Source of the DNA: an uncultured Pirellulaceae bacterium
GTDB lineage: Bacteria > Planctomycetota > Planctomycetia > Pirellulales > Pirellulaceae
Assembly (NCBI GenBank): GCA_937928555.1
Contig: CALFWR010000013.1
Coordinates: 1 to 49,171 of the forward strand
Length of the DNA stretch: 49,171 nt
Direction of reading: 5' to 3'
Part shown: positions 26,853 through 36,203 of the stretch, piece after piece
Layout of the letters: each line of letters starts with the position of its first letter
Numbering within the stretch: position 1 is the stretch's first letter
Made by a program: the position numbers and the translations under genes
The notes under the pieces: model-generated
What the model was told of the DNA's origin: nothing
What the model saw: the letters and a program-made list of their open reading frames with translations, nothing else
The model's database searches: none

Positions 26853-26875
26853 CTGTTAGCCATCAGGTGGATGCA

Positions 26876-28522
26876 TTAGAAGTCTGCATCACCACCCATC
26901 ATTTGCTGTTGAAAGCTCGTCACGGCGGTTTCAATCAGGCTCAGAGGACCGTCTTCCATCTCCATACGAGTGAACATTCCATTTTCGATCGCCTTGCTGT
27001 AGGCGGTGATTTTGTCACGTCCGACTTCTTTCAACTTTGCGGTCAATTCATCGAGGATTGGCTCACCCGTTTTGTTTGCAAAGAATTCAAGGATTGGCGT
27101 AATACGAACGTTGTAGATTACCGGGTACTCCGGGGGATCCGCTTTCGAAGCGTCCATGGCCGTCTTGAGACGATCCAAAGGACTGGTTCCCGCCGCGACG
27201 TAGACATCTTTTTTGCCGATACCCAGCAGGACTTTGACTTCGGAGCCAAAGAAATCGCGAAGCTCTTCTTCGTCTTCAGGAACATTGAGGATCACCTCGT
27301 GAAGGTTCACGCCTTTGTATTTTCCCGAATTGAGGTTCACCGAAAGTACGTCACCGGCTTTTGATTTGGCCAATTCGATCAGGTCTTTGGCAGCCGATTC
27401 GACTTTGAGCGGATTCGCCATTTCAACGGCCGCAACAAAGTTGATCTCTGAGCCGTCCATCACGACCTGACCACCGGAATCAATGCGACCGCTTTTGAAC
27501 GTCTCTTCCAGGGCATCGGCAAGCTCGTTGATGGCACCACGAATCGTGTCGATCTCGTCATCTTCGAGTTCGCCATCGTTTTCGATTTCGGTCATCACGG
27601 CGTCGATCGCCGCGCTGATGGACGCCGTGTACTGCTCGGTGTCATCTGGCTTGATGCCAAAACAGGTGTTGAAATCCAACGCCGCAGCGTCACTCATGAA
27701 TCCGCCAAACCGCGTGGGCTTGACAGCAGAAAACATCGCGTACGACTCGGCAAGCTGCGATCCGGCTTCGACGGTCATCTCGAATTCCATCGCAAGTTTT
27801 TTGGCATCCTTGTCAGCGAGCATGCCGATTTTCAGCTCATCGATGTCTTCCAGAAGCGCGATCTGTTTTTCAAAGTTCTCGATCTGGGCATCGGCCAACT
27901 CTTCGCCCATGTTGCGAAGCTGACTGGCGTAGCCATCCATGATCATGTCGATGGCTTTTTTGCGAAGCTCATCAGGAATTCGATTTCCAAAGATATGAGC
28001 CGCCATGTTGTACTTCTTGGGAAGTTCACCCAGCATCCCCTGCGGGTTGGCGGGCAGGTTTTCCAGATTGTCGGCGCTGTTGGAGATGAAAATGTTTGAG
28101 CCTGATTCACGAACGATCAAATCAGTCCCGTCGGGACCGGTGATCACGATGTCGTCTTCAGAATCATCGACTTCAGCAAATCCGGAAATCGTGTCGAGCA
28201 TGTCGTCGAGGTTTTCGATCGGAAGAAAGCCCACGATTCGCGGCATCGGCTCGTCGCCTTCGAAGTAGAGCAGCACACCGCCGGGCTGGTCATCGGCAAG
28301 GCCACGGGTGAAGTGCTTCATCTGCGACTTCGCAAAGAACTTCATCTGGCCAAAGCCACTGGCTTCCATCAAGTAACTGACGTCCTTGATCTGTTCCTTG
28401 ATGGATGATATCGAAACAACAATAGCCGGTTCTGCGGCCGACTGGGCCAGTGCCGGAATGGCGGTGACCAGTGCGACCAGCCCAAACAGGCAGCTCGCAA
28501 AAAGAGACTTGCAAGTCTTCAC
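26876..28522 (-). CDS. Secreted protein of unknown function
   Basis: The 548-residue protein begins at GTG 28522 (GTG AAG ACT), with GGGAG about eight bases upstream. It has a signal peptide (MKTCKSLFASCLFGLVALVT, cleaved near ALAQS). The mature part is acidic and mostly soluble, with long helices (EELADAQIENFEKQIALLED) and repeated Asp/Glu-rich turns. No domain or catalytic motif is recognised. The pattern of SISSIKEQIKDVSYL and the FLPIENLDDMLDTIS-like blocks looks like a family common in Planctomycetes, but I cannot name it. It is bounded downstream by the bidirectional terminator and probably transcribed alone. Confidence 0.7.
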   Translation of the reverse strand: MKTCKSLFASCLFGLVALVTAIPALAQSAAEPAIVVSISSIKEQIKDVSYLMEASGFGQMKFFAKSQMKHFTRGLADDQPGGVLLYFEGDEPMPRIVGFLPIENLDDMLDTISGFAEVDDSEDDIVITGPDGTDLIVRESGSNIFISNSADNLENLPANPQGMLGELPKKYNMAAHIFGNRIPDELRKKAIDMIMDGYASQLRNMGEELADAQIENFEKQIALLEDIDELKIGMLADKDAKKLAMEFEMTVEAGSQLAESYAMFSAVKPTRFGGFMSDAAALDFNTCFGIKPDDTEQYTASISAAIDAVMTEIENDGELEDDEIDTIRGAINELADALEETFKSGRIDSGGQVVMDGSEINFVAAVEMANPLKVESAAKDLIELAKSKAGDVLSVNLNSGKYKGVNLHEVILNVPEDEEELRDFFGSEVKVLLGIGKKDVYVAAGTSPLDRLKTAMDASKADPPEYPVIYNVRITPILEFFANKTGEPILDELTAKLKEVGRDKITAYSKAIENGMFTRMEMEDGPLSLIETAVTSFQQQMMGGDADF

Positions 28523-28754
28523 TAGATGACTCCCACTTATGGTTCATTAAAAAGGATTGACGTCGCAAGCATCCGTTCCTTTCCGGAATTTGCGAGTACT
28601 GATTGTCGCCAGGGAGACTGTCGCCAGCAACCCTGAGAATCCCGTCAATATTCAACCGTCCGTACCTCGACTGACGCAGGACTGTTTCCTCTTTTGTGCG
28701 GACGTGGGAAATCCGACAGTTTTTTGTGTCGCCAAATGGCCGCGATCCCCGGCT

Positions 28755-31700
28755 TTATTCGACAGGCAGCGTCAAAACCGGCTCTTTCTGGCCAACTTTC
28801 TCCAAATCGATCGCCTCGCGGCTGACCGATTCGGCCTCTGTTCCAAGTGCCCGAAAAATCGTGAGATAGACCCGGTTACGCACGCTGGTCCGATTTTGCT
28901 GCTGGCTGTAGTACTTGGCTTCGACCTTGTACTTGCCCCGGGGCGCGTTGGCATTGAAGTACATCTCGGGACCAAACCCGGTCGTGATGTCGTCGCTGAT
29001 CCGACCGTCACTTTGGGTAGTTGAGTGTTGATAGTAGCATTCTTCGCCCGAGGGTTCGGTGACGTGCAAGTCCACATCGGTCTGGTCCCGATTCCACATC
29101 ATCGTGATCACCACATCGGCGGTGCCGAAAGGAAGCTCCTTGCCCAGCGACGCAAGCCGTGCTTCGGCGAAGTCCTTCGCTCCCGATTCCAGCTTGCCGC
29201 GGGCGACCTGTCGCAGCAGATACGAATACTCCGCCGCCACGATCTGACGGAACTTGCTGCCTTGACGGCCAAAGGTCCCGTTCATCGCCACTTCGTAGTG
29301 AACCATCGCCAGATCCGCCTGGCCGCAATCGACCAAACACTGCGCCATCGCCGGATAGATGCTGCCCTGGAACGGACGCATGCGGGCCACACGGTCCAGC
29401 AGGTAGTAAGCCTCGGCGGGACGATTCAGCTTCATCGCCGTGAACGCGACGTCGCGAGCGATTTCGATGTTGCCAGGATTTCGTTCGACCAAATTGCTCC
29501 AGACTTTGATTGCCTCCGCCGCACTGCCACCGCGGTTTTTGGCTTCCCGTTCGATGGCTTGATAGTCGATGTTCTGGCCGGCAATCGCGGCAAAGTACTC
29601 TTTGGACATTCCCTCGCCGGTGGTTCGCTTACAGCCCAGAGGCGCCGACACGGCATCGATGTTCATGCCTTCGATCGCCAGCTTGAGAGCCGTCGGTGTC
29701 TTGAACTGCATGCCCGGCATCGACTCCAGGCGAGCCAGGCGGGCAAGCAAGCGGGCTTTGGGATCGGCCAGTTTTGCGGCGGACTTTTCCAGCACGCCTT
29801 CGACGATCTCGTTGGCGGCCTTTGATTTGACAACGAACAGGTCTTCTTCAGGCTTGATCTTGAATCGCTGGTAGTCCTCTTCGCTGTCAAGCATCAGCAG
29901 CGAACAGGTTCGCCCGGTGATGCGGAAGTGCCGGGCGTACGCGGTCGACACGTCGAAGACTTCACTGCCCAGGCTTTCCAGTTGGCCGACCGATACGTGC
30001 CCGTACATCCGCGACGCCAAATCCGATTCGATCACCGTGGGCTCAAAGCGAACCGCTTTCGTCTGCCCGCCCTGTTCGAACTCGAGGGTCAGCGGCCCGG
30101 TTGGCTTGCCGCGACCGACAACGGTAATCGCCTGCCCCGGATAGACCCACTGGACCCGGCCCGCGGTCAAAACATCGCTGGCACCTTCGCCGCTGATGGA
30201 CTTGAGCAACCACGGTCGCTGCCGATGAGCCGTCGAGGCGTTCGCGATTTCGTCGTCGCTGGCCACGCTGAACACCGCCCCGCCGCTTTGCCCGGCAAGA
30301 AACCTGAGCGATCGCACGGACGTCCCGCTCAAACCCGTCTGATACGCGAACAAGCTGCCCAGCGATGGCTTTTGCAGCATCCGGTCGATCAACCGCAAAT
30401 TCGTTTCGCCCCAGGTCGCGGCCCCATCGCTGAGCAAAAATACATCGGCCCCGGCCTCGCCGTTGCCTTCGCTGATCCACTTGGCAGAGGCTACCGTTTC
30501 AATCGCACGATAAAGGTTCGTGGCTCCTTCCAACGCCAACGATTCGGTTGTCTGTTTCAAACTCGCTACGTTCTCGGCCGTGTTCGGCATCCACTGCTCT
30601 TTCCAAAAGTGACTGTCGACATCGAAGAACACGACCGCGAACTGTTCGATCGAATCGCGATTGTTGGTCAACGTTTGCTCCAGCAACTTCAGCCAGACGT
30701 TGAACTTCTCCGGCGAACTGCTCAATGAAGTATCGACCAGGAACACGGCTTTGGAGCTGCCGCTGACGGATTCGGATTCGAGCTGTGGCAAAACACGGGT
30801 CGCCCAGAAGTCTCCTTCTTCATCGCTGGCTTGCAGCAAGGCCCTTGCGGCACCTTCGAGAGTAAGCCGAATGCTCGAACCCCCGGGGAGTGTTTCGTCG
30901 TCAAACTCGAACTGCTTCCAGCGGTCGGCTTCGATGCCGCTGGCCGTGCTGGCGTCTTTTTCCCGCGGCGCGGTGGTGACGTTGCACTTCATGCCTTCGA
31001 ACTGGCGTACGTTCAGCTCCACCTTGCAGTCGCCGGTTCGCTCGGGCAACGCCAGCTCATAGGCCAACCCGTTTTCGGTTTGCACCAGTTGGGTATCATA
31101 ACCGACAACGATGCGGTGCAGTTTTTTGGGAGCCAGGGGAAAGATCCTCGCGTTGAACACGCCGGCACCGGACCATTCGACCAGCGCCGGATCGACGCGG
31201 CGTCTTACTGTTTCGCGATACGCGTGAGCCGCTTTTTCGCGGGGTACCATGCGGGATTCTTTGACGCCGGTCCATTTGTGTTTGCGATCGTTGGCGATCT
31301 GCCGCGGACCCAAGGAGACGAACTGGACTTTGCCGTTTGCAAATTCTTCTTTGGCCAGACGTCCTTCGGGGGAGAGGTCGTAGGCGCTTTCGCCAAAGGC
31401 AAAGTAGTACAGCGAGGAATCGTCCGGCAGTCGCAGTTTGAAGTTTCCTTCCAGTTGGCGATCGCGATCGTTGTAGTAGAAGTAATCGATCAGAACTCTC
31501 GCCCGGAAGCCATCGACCCGGACGTTGACTTGCATTCCGCCCAGGTCCAGTTCTTGCTTGTCGCCGACCATCAGCCGCGTCGTGTTGGGGATCGCTTTGA
31601 CCCGCTTCCACGATTTGGGCTTGGGTTTGGATTTGGGTTCGTCTTTTGCGGCAGGCTTTGGGTCGGCAGCCTTTTTGCCAAGCCCGGCTTCTTTGGCCAT

Positions 31701-33134
31701 CGCGTCGAGTTTCGCGAGTGCTGCGATGAAATCGGGGTGCCCCTTGCCCAGCTTGTTTTCCAGCTTTTGCAGGGCGTTGGCGGCTTCGACAAGTTTGGTC
31801 AGCTTTTGGTGTCTTGTCTCGAGGGCCTTGCGAAGTTCTTCGCTGTCCTTGTCGTCAGCTGTTGATTTGCTCGCTTCGGCAATTTGTTCTTGCCTGAAGC
31901 GAATTCTTGATCCCACACGGCCCGCCTCCGGGTGACCGGGGCCAAGTCGCGTTCGCAACGAATCCTTACTCGCTTGCAACTCAAGAAGTCGCCGCTGTAG
32001 GCGGGACATGTTCTGGCCATCGCCTGGTAGATCCGCCACTCCATTCTCGCTACCCCTGTCCTCAACACCGTTCTGTTGGGCAAGCCGAATGCCGGTGAAC
32101 TTTTCGCGACGCGACTTGTTGGCATTCCACTCTTCAGCGTCAGGAACGCTCAAGTCTTGTGTTCTTCGATCGTGCGAGGCGATCGTCTCTGACAATGTGA
32201 GCTCTACGCCACCGGTGCTTGGCAGGAGCCCGGGAGTTGCATAGCGGCCTTGGTAGCCATAGCCCCGGCCACGTCCGTTCTCGCCCTTTCCGCCACCGAG
32301 TAAGCCACCGACGTCTTGGCCTCCCATACCACCCATGCCCATACTCTTTCCGCCCATCCCCATACCCATCCCCATTCCCATTCCGGCAACGGTTGCTCCT
32401 CCTTGCACTTGATCGAACAATCCATCTTTGCCCGTCATGGAACGACTGTCTTCGACACGGCCGTCTGCCTGCATAGGCAAGCCACTGTCCAACCAGGATG
32501 AGTCGCGCAGTTCATCGGTAACAGATTGGCTTTGCGTGATCACTAACTTTAGTTCGGGAGGAAATGGTTCAATTTCGTCACCAACAGTGGTCTGTATCAA
32601 ATCGATCAATTCGCCGAAGTCCGCTTGCGAAATCCCCTCGCTTTCATTGGCCGCCAATTGATTTTCTCCCGATTCGCTTGAACGAAGAGGTAACGCCGTG
32701 TACTCCTCATTCCTTGCGAGTTCACGAGTTTCTTCAGGGCTCAATTTGACTTGTGCGACAGCAATACCCTCTTCATTGTGCACTGTTGCCTGGTAGATCG
32801 CTCCGCCGATCAACACCGCAGCAAGCCCCGCGGCTACGGCAAGCGAAACCCAGCGGCGACGCGACGCCTTCCCGGGCACCATGGTCTCGCTCTGCTTGTT
32901 GACATGGCCCGCCTCACTGGCCGACTCAACCACGGCCTTTTGCTCATCGCTCAAACTTAGCCCTGCTTCAGCGGCAAACACATCCTCAAGCATGCTCTTC
33001 GCTGCGCGGATCGCTTCCACTTCTGCGGCAAGCTCATCCGATGCATCGATCGCTGCCTGGACCTGGGCGCGTTCTTCTGCCGAAAGCTCATCCAGTACAA
33101 ATGCGGTTAATTTTGGATCGTTCTTGTCAATCAT
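28755..33134 (-). CDS. Giant anti-sigma-like, VIT-VWA-TPR-DUF2135 membrane protein
   Basis: The 1,459-residue protein follows the ECF sigma gene, 97 bp later, with GGAG seven bases before ATG 33134. Residues 1-80 (MIDKNDPKLTAFVLDELSAE) resemble the helical N-terminal region of anti-sigma-like proteins but without zinc ligands. One membrane helix lies at about 93-112. A Met-Gly tract and Gly-rich linker occur near 248-300. A coiled coil at about 375-470 holds two LGxGHP motifs, and a Lys/Pro tract follows. Then come a VIT domain (about 510-680), a VWA domain from about 790 with MIDAS motif DTSLS, TPR-like repeats (about 1195-1290) and a C-terminal DUF2135/YfaP-like beta domain from about 1335 (DQTDVDLHVTEPSGEECYY). 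I infer that the soluble domains are outside the cytoplasmic membrane. The sigma factor is the probable partner. Confidence 0.82.
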   Translation of the reverse strand: MIDKNDPKLTAFVLDELSAEERAQVQAAIDASDELAAEVEAIRAAKSMLEDVFAAEAGLSLSDEQKAVVESASEAGHVNKQSETMVPGKASRRRWVSLAVAAGLAAVLIGGAIYQATVHNEEGIAVAQVKLSPEETRELARNEEYTALPLRSSESGENQLAANESEGISQADFGELIDLIQTTVGDEIEPFPPELKLVITQSQSVTDELRDSSWLDSGLPMQADGRVEDSRSMTGKDGLFDQVQGGATVAGMGMGMGMGMGGKSMGMGGMGGQDVGGLLGGGKGENGRGRGYGYQGRYATPGLLPSTGGVELTLSETIASHDRRTQDLSVPDAEEWNANKSRREKFTGIRLAQQNGVEDRGSENGVADLPGDGQNMSRLQRRLLELQASKDSLRTRLGPGHPEAGRVGSRIRFRQEQIAEASKSTADDKDSEELRKALETRHQKLTKLVEAANALQKLENKLGKGHPDFIAALAKLDAMAKEAGLGKKAADPKPAAKDEPKSKPKPKSWKRVKAIPNTTRLMVGDKQELDLGGMQVNVRVDGFRARVLIDYFYYNDRDRQLEGNFKLRLPDDSSLYYFAFGESAYDLSPEGRLAKEEFANGKVQFVSLGPRQIANDRKHKWTGVKESRMVPREKAAHAYRETVRRRVDPALVEWSGAGVFNARIFPLAPKKLHRIVVGYDTQLVQTENGLAYELALPERTGDCKVELNVRQFEGMKCNVTTAPREKDASTASGIEADRWKQFEFDDETLPGGSSIRLTLEGAARALLQASDEEGDFWATRVLPQLESESVSGSSKAVFLVDTSLSSSPEKFNVWLKLLEQTLTNNRDSIEQFAVVFFDVDSHFWKEQWMPNTAENVASLKQTTESLALEGATNLYRAIETVASAKWISEGNGEAGADVFLLSDGAATWGETNLRLIDRMLQKPSLGSLFAYQTGLSGTSVRSLRFLAGQSGGAVFSVASDDEIANASTAHRQRPWLLKSISGEGASDVLTAGRVQWVYPGQAITVVGRGKPTGPLTLEFEQGGQTKAVRFEPTVIESDLASRMYGHVSVGQLESLGSEVFDVSTAYARHFRITGRTCSLLMLDSEEDYQRFKIKPEEDLFVVKSKAANEIVEGVLEKSAAKLADPKARLLARLARLESMPGMQFKTPTALKLAIEGMNIDAVSAPLGCKRTTGEGMSKEYFAAIAGQNIDYQAIEREAKNRGGSAAEAIKVWSNLVERNPGNIEIARDVAFTAMKLNRPAEAYYLLDRVARMRPFQGSIYPAMAQCLVDCGQADLAMVHYEVAMNGTFGRQGSKFRQIVAAEYSYLLRQVARGKLESGAKDFAEARLASLGKELPFGTADVVITMMWNRDQTDVDLHVTEPSGEECYYQHSTTQSDGRISDDITTGFGPEMYFNANAPRGKYKVEAKYYSQQQNRTSVRNRVYLTIFRALGTEAESVSREAIDLEKVGQKEPVLTLPVE
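32352..32393 (-). repeat. Met-Gly coding repeat
   Basis: A run of CCCAT-type hexamers on the plus strand encodes GMGMGMGMGMGG in the giant VIT-VWA protein just after its anti-sigma-like N-terminus and membrane helix. Similar Met-Gly runs continue to about 32321 (SMGMGGMGG). Confidence 0.7.
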
Positions 33135-33165
33135 TTCTATGCTCCAAATGCCTCAAGACATACTC

Positions 33166-33203
33166 GCTCCCCTCTCCCCTTGCGGGAGAGGTAATGGGGG
33201 AGC
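33166..33203. promoter_or_regulatory. Hairpin between the sigma factor and its partner gene
   Basis: CCTCTCCC (33171-33178) and GGGAGAGG (33184-33191) form a perfect 8-bp stem with a five-base loop. Outside it GCTCC (33166-33170) pairs with GGAGC (33199-33203). It lies in the 97-bp gap between the sigma stop and the VIT-VWA start. It could lower expression of the second gene relative to the sigma factor, or be a dispersed repeat of the CTCTCCC type. Confidence 0.45.
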
Positions 33204-33231
33204 CTGAACAACTTCACGCTGTTCACACTGT

Positions 33232-33750
33232 TCACACTTCACCTCCCATCTGCTTTCGCAATTGTCCGATCGCGGTATGCAAAATCACACCGACGTTGGA
33301 AACCGAAAGCCCCATCACTTCGCCGATCTCGCGATACGTCAGACCACCGTGGAACTTCAAACGAATGATCTCCTGCTGCCGGTCTGGCAAACCGGAAACG
33401 CACTGCATCACCTGAGCCGCCGCTTCGGTCTTTTCCACCGCCACGAGAGGGTTGGAGGAATCGGAACTTGCTGTTCCCTCTGTTTCCAACTGGTACTCTG
33501 GAGCCACTTTCATTCGATTCTCCTTGCGACAAACGTCAATCGCCCGATTGCGACAAACGGCAAACAGCCACGGCCCCAACCTTGAACGGACCTCGGGATC
33601 GAGCTCACGGCACAGTTTCAGAAACGTGTCCTGAACGATATCGCGAGCCAGTTCCAGGTCGTGAACAAAGTGACAGGCATAGCGCAGAAGTCGATCTTCA
33701 TACTGCGCCATGGCAGCACTGACCCACGCATCAGCCTGATCGTCTTCCAT
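33232..33750 (-). CDS. ECF-type sigma factor
   Basis: The 172-residue protein is an extracytoplasmic-function sigma factor. Region 2 is seen in YEDRLLRYACHFVHDLELAR and DIVQDTFLKLCREL, followed by RPWLF-like GPWLFAVCRNRAIDVCR. Region 4 is LPDRQQEIIRLKFHGGLTYR with EIGEVMGLSVSNVGVILHTA, a helix-turn-helix for the -35 element. No region 1 or 3 is present. ATG 33750 is preceded by GGA about eight bases upstream. The next gene in the same direction is the giant VIT-VWA protein with an anti-sigma-like N-terminus, so the two likely form a regulatory pair. Confidence 0.92.
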   Translation of the reverse strand: MEDDQADAWVSAAMAQYEDRLLRYACHFVHDLELARDIVQDTFLKLCRELDPEVRSRLGPWLFAVCRNRAIDVCRKENRMKVAPEYQLETEGTASSDSSNPLVAVEKTEAAAQVMQCVSGLPDRQQEIIRLKFHGGLTYREIGEVMGLSVSNVGVILHTAIGQLRKQMGGEV

Positions 33751-33892
33751 CTGAAGTTCCGTGTAGTACGCGTCTGTGGGAAGTAAGACGCACGAAGGAC
33801 GAAAGTATTAGAGAGAATTTGGGATATTTTCGTGGTTGTGTCGCGATGCGGCAGCGATGGAGTGACGAGGTCGCTACGACTGTCCAGCGACG

Positions 33893-35410
33893 CTACTTTG
33901 CATTGGCTGCTTGGTTGGCGACCCGCTGATGCGCTGCCTGAATCGCGCGCAACAAACCCCGGGCCTTGTTCATCGTCTCTTCGTACTCGGCATCGGGATC
34001 ACTGTCGGCCACGATCCCGGCGCCGGCCTGCACGTAAGCCACATTGTCCTTGATCACCATCGTTCGCAGCGCGATACACGTGTCCATGTTGCCCGAGTAA
34101 TCCACATAGCCCACCGCGCCCGCGTAAGGCCCGCGTCGATGCGGTTCGAACTGGTCGATGATCTCCATCGCCCGAACCTTGGGAGCCCCCGACACCGTGC
34201 CCGCAGGCAAACTCGCCATCAACCCGTCAAAGGCATCCGATTGCTCGTTCAACTGCCCGATCACCGTCGACGAAATGTGCATCACATGACTGTAACGTTC
34301 CACCACCATCACATCGGGAAGCTCAATCGAACCGTACTTCGCCACCCGGCCGACATCGTTGCGGCCCAAGTCAACGAGCATCACATGCTCGGCCCGTTCT
34401 TTTTCGTCGGCCAGCAATTCTTCTTCCAGACGCTTGTCTTCTTCGGGCGTCGCACCGCGCTTTCGCGTTCCCGCCAGCGGACGCACCGTGATCTCGCCAT
34501 CGACAACGCGACACATGATTTCCGGTGAACTTCCCACCAGGGTGCAGGTCTTGCTGCGCAAAAAGAACATGAAGGGGCTGGGGTTAAGCACCCTCAGGCT
34601 GCGATAAATCTCCAGCGGCTGGCACTGAATCGGCAGCGAGAGCCTCTGGCTGAGCACCACCTGAAAGATATCGCCGGCGTAGATGTACTCGATGCACTCG
34701 TTGACGGCTTTGGCGAACGCTTCCCGCGTAAAGTTCGATTCGAACTCTGGCGGATCGCCCGTCACTGAAGCCACGTCAATACAAGGCAACGTTTTTTGGG
34801 ATTCGTTTTGCAGTTGTTCGACCAGCAAATCAAGCCGCCCGCAGGCAGCATCAAAAGCAGCCTGGGCCGTTTCGGCTTCGTCGATCCACGCCAGGGCCAT
34901 CACGAAAACGGTTTTTGTGATGTGATCAAAGATCACCATCGAATCGTAAAACGCAAACGAAAGATCATCCAGATCCCGATCGTCCTGCGGGGCATTGGGC
35001 AAATCCTCCACGTAGCGGACCACGTCGTAGCCCGCATAGCCGATTGCACCGCCAGCGAATGGCGGCATGCCTTCAAGTTGGGCAACTTTGACCTTGCTGA
35101 TTTCCTTGCGAATTTCTTCCAGCGGATTTTCCGCATCAAAATCATCGGACTTCCCGTCGCGAACAACGGTCACCCGGTTGGCTTTTGCCGAAATCTCAAA
35201 ATGGGGCTTTGCTGCCAAAATACTGTAGCGGCCAACTTTTTCGCCCCCGATGACGCTTTCAAATAAACAAGCTGTCCCGCCGTCATCAATTCTTTGAAAG
35301 GCAGAAACCGGGGTTAGCGAATCGCTTAACAGTCGCCGGTAGACCGGCACGGCATTATGATCGGCAGCCAATTCGGCAAACCGCGAAAATTCAGGAAGAT
35401 GGTGGCTCAT
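33893..35410 (-). CDS. trpE: Anthranilate synthase component I
   Basis: The 505-residue protein converts chorismate (with glutamine-derived ammonia) to anthranilate, the first step of tryptophan synthesis. The N-terminal domain shows CLFESVIGGEKVGRYSIL, which resembles the LLES tryptophan-feedback motif. The C-terminal chorismate-binding domain shows RPLAGTRKRG, ERAEHVMLVDLGRNDVGRVA and LPAGTVSGAPKVRAMEII. I used ATG 35410; ATG 35479 would add 23 residues that do not match the family. No clear ribosome site precedes either start. It diverges from mcsA; the partner trpG is not in view. Confidence 0.93.
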   Translation of the reverse strand: MSHHLPEFSRFAELAADHNAVPVYRRLLSDSLTPVSAFQRIDDGGTACLFESVIGGEKVGRYSILAAKPHFEISAKANRVTVVRDGKSDDFDAENPLEEIRKEISKVKVAQLEGMPPFAGGAIGYAGYDVVRYVEDLPNAPQDDRDLDDLSFAFYDSMVIFDHITKTVFVMALAWIDEAETAQAAFDAACGRLDLLVEQLQNESQKTLPCIDVASVTGDPPEFESNFTREAFAKAVNECIEYIYAGDIFQVVLSQRLSLPIQCQPLEIYRSLRVLNPSPFMFFLRSKTCTLVGSSPEIMCRVVDGEITVRPLAGTRKRGATPEEDKRLEEELLADEKERAEHVMLVDLGRNDVGRVAKYGSIELPDVMVVERYSHVMHISSTVIGQLNEQSDAFDGLMASLPAGTVSGAPKVRAMEIIDQFEPHRRGPYAGAVGYVDYSGNMDTCIALRTMVIKDNVAYVQAGAGIVADSDPDAEYEETMNKARGLLRAIQAAHQRVANQAANAK

Positions 35411-35596
35411 GCGATGCAGAACGGAATACGAACTTTCTTTTTTGGCTATCGTAACACAAACCAGATTTTGTGCTTTCATGTTGGCCCGGTGAAAGCATCC
35501 GGGTCGCAATCTTGTATCGCCGTCCGGGCGGCGATAAAATCGGGACCCGGGGCGGAGCAATCATCGTCCCGCTCCCATTGAGGCAAAGCCCGACCC

Positions 35597-36121
35597 ATGA
35601 AGTGCCAGAAGTGCAATAAATCGGCCACCTTTCACATCACCGACCTGACCGGCGATGGCGTGTTGGCCCTTCACCTGTGTTCCGACTGTGCAAAACACTA
35701 CTTGCAGCCGGAAACAGAAAGCATCGAAGCTCCGGAAATTACCGGAGTTCTTTCCCAACAGCTCAAACTTGAGCAAACCGCAGAGGATCTACAGACGCTC
35801 GACGCCCGTGAGTGTCCAATCTGCGGAATTTCCTTTTACGAGTTTCGTCAAGCCGGGAGGCTCGGTTGCCCCCATGACTATGTCTTTTTTGGCGACGAGC
35901 TCGAACCCCTGCTGGTAAGTGTTCACGGTTCGAACGAGCATACGGGCAAGCATCCGGTTCGCGGTGCTTACGACGCCCAGTCGCAAACCGAACTGATTCG
36001 ACTACGAAGTGAAATGAAGCAAGCCGTCTCCCGGGAAGACTACGAGAAAGCCCAAAGTATCCGTGACCAGATTCGCGCTATCGAAGGCCATCGCAGGCAA
36101 TCGCCAAACGAGCCTTCCTGA
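35597..36121 (+). CDS. mcsA: McsA-like zinc-binding activator of McsB
   Basis: The 174-residue protein has two CxxC pairs that open and close zinc sites: KCQKC near residue 3 with CSDC near 28, and CPIC near 72 with a later Cys. The C-terminus, MKQAVSREDYEKAQSIRDQI, is a UVR domain. This layout is that of McsA (also called the CtsR-region UvrB/UvrC-motif protein), which activates the arginine kinase McsB. The next gene is mcsB, starting 82 bp after this stop. In Bacillus these sit with ctsR and clpC, but neither is present here, and I found no CtsR-type GGTCAAA box upstream. Confidence 0.88.
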   Translation: MKCQKCNKSATFHITDLTGDGVLALHLCSDCAKHYLQPETESIEAPEITGVLSQQLKLEQTAEDLQTLDARECPICGISFYEFRQAGRLGCPHDYVFFGDELEPLLVSVHGSNEHTGKHPVRGAYDAQSQTELIRLRSEMKQAVSREDYEKAQSIRDQIRAIEGHRRQSPNEPS

Positions 36122-36203
36122 TCTTGCTTCCCTGCGACTCTTCATTCCCTTCGCCTTCTTTCGACACCTATCCCTGAACGACAACACGATGCACGGAGCT
36201 AAC

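Larger units (their letters stand above)
26510..26875. other. Hairpin-rich intergenic spacer between convergent genes
   Basis: No gene is supported in these 366 bases between two converging genes. It holds a GCCTCTCCG/CGGAGAGGC stem (26555-26590), a CCGGCGG/CCGCCGG stem with TGAA loop (26654-26671), a CCCTCCC/GGGAGGG stem (26672-26695), an 18-bp tandem duplication (26689-26724) and a strong bidirectional terminator (26819-26852). Confidence 0.7.
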
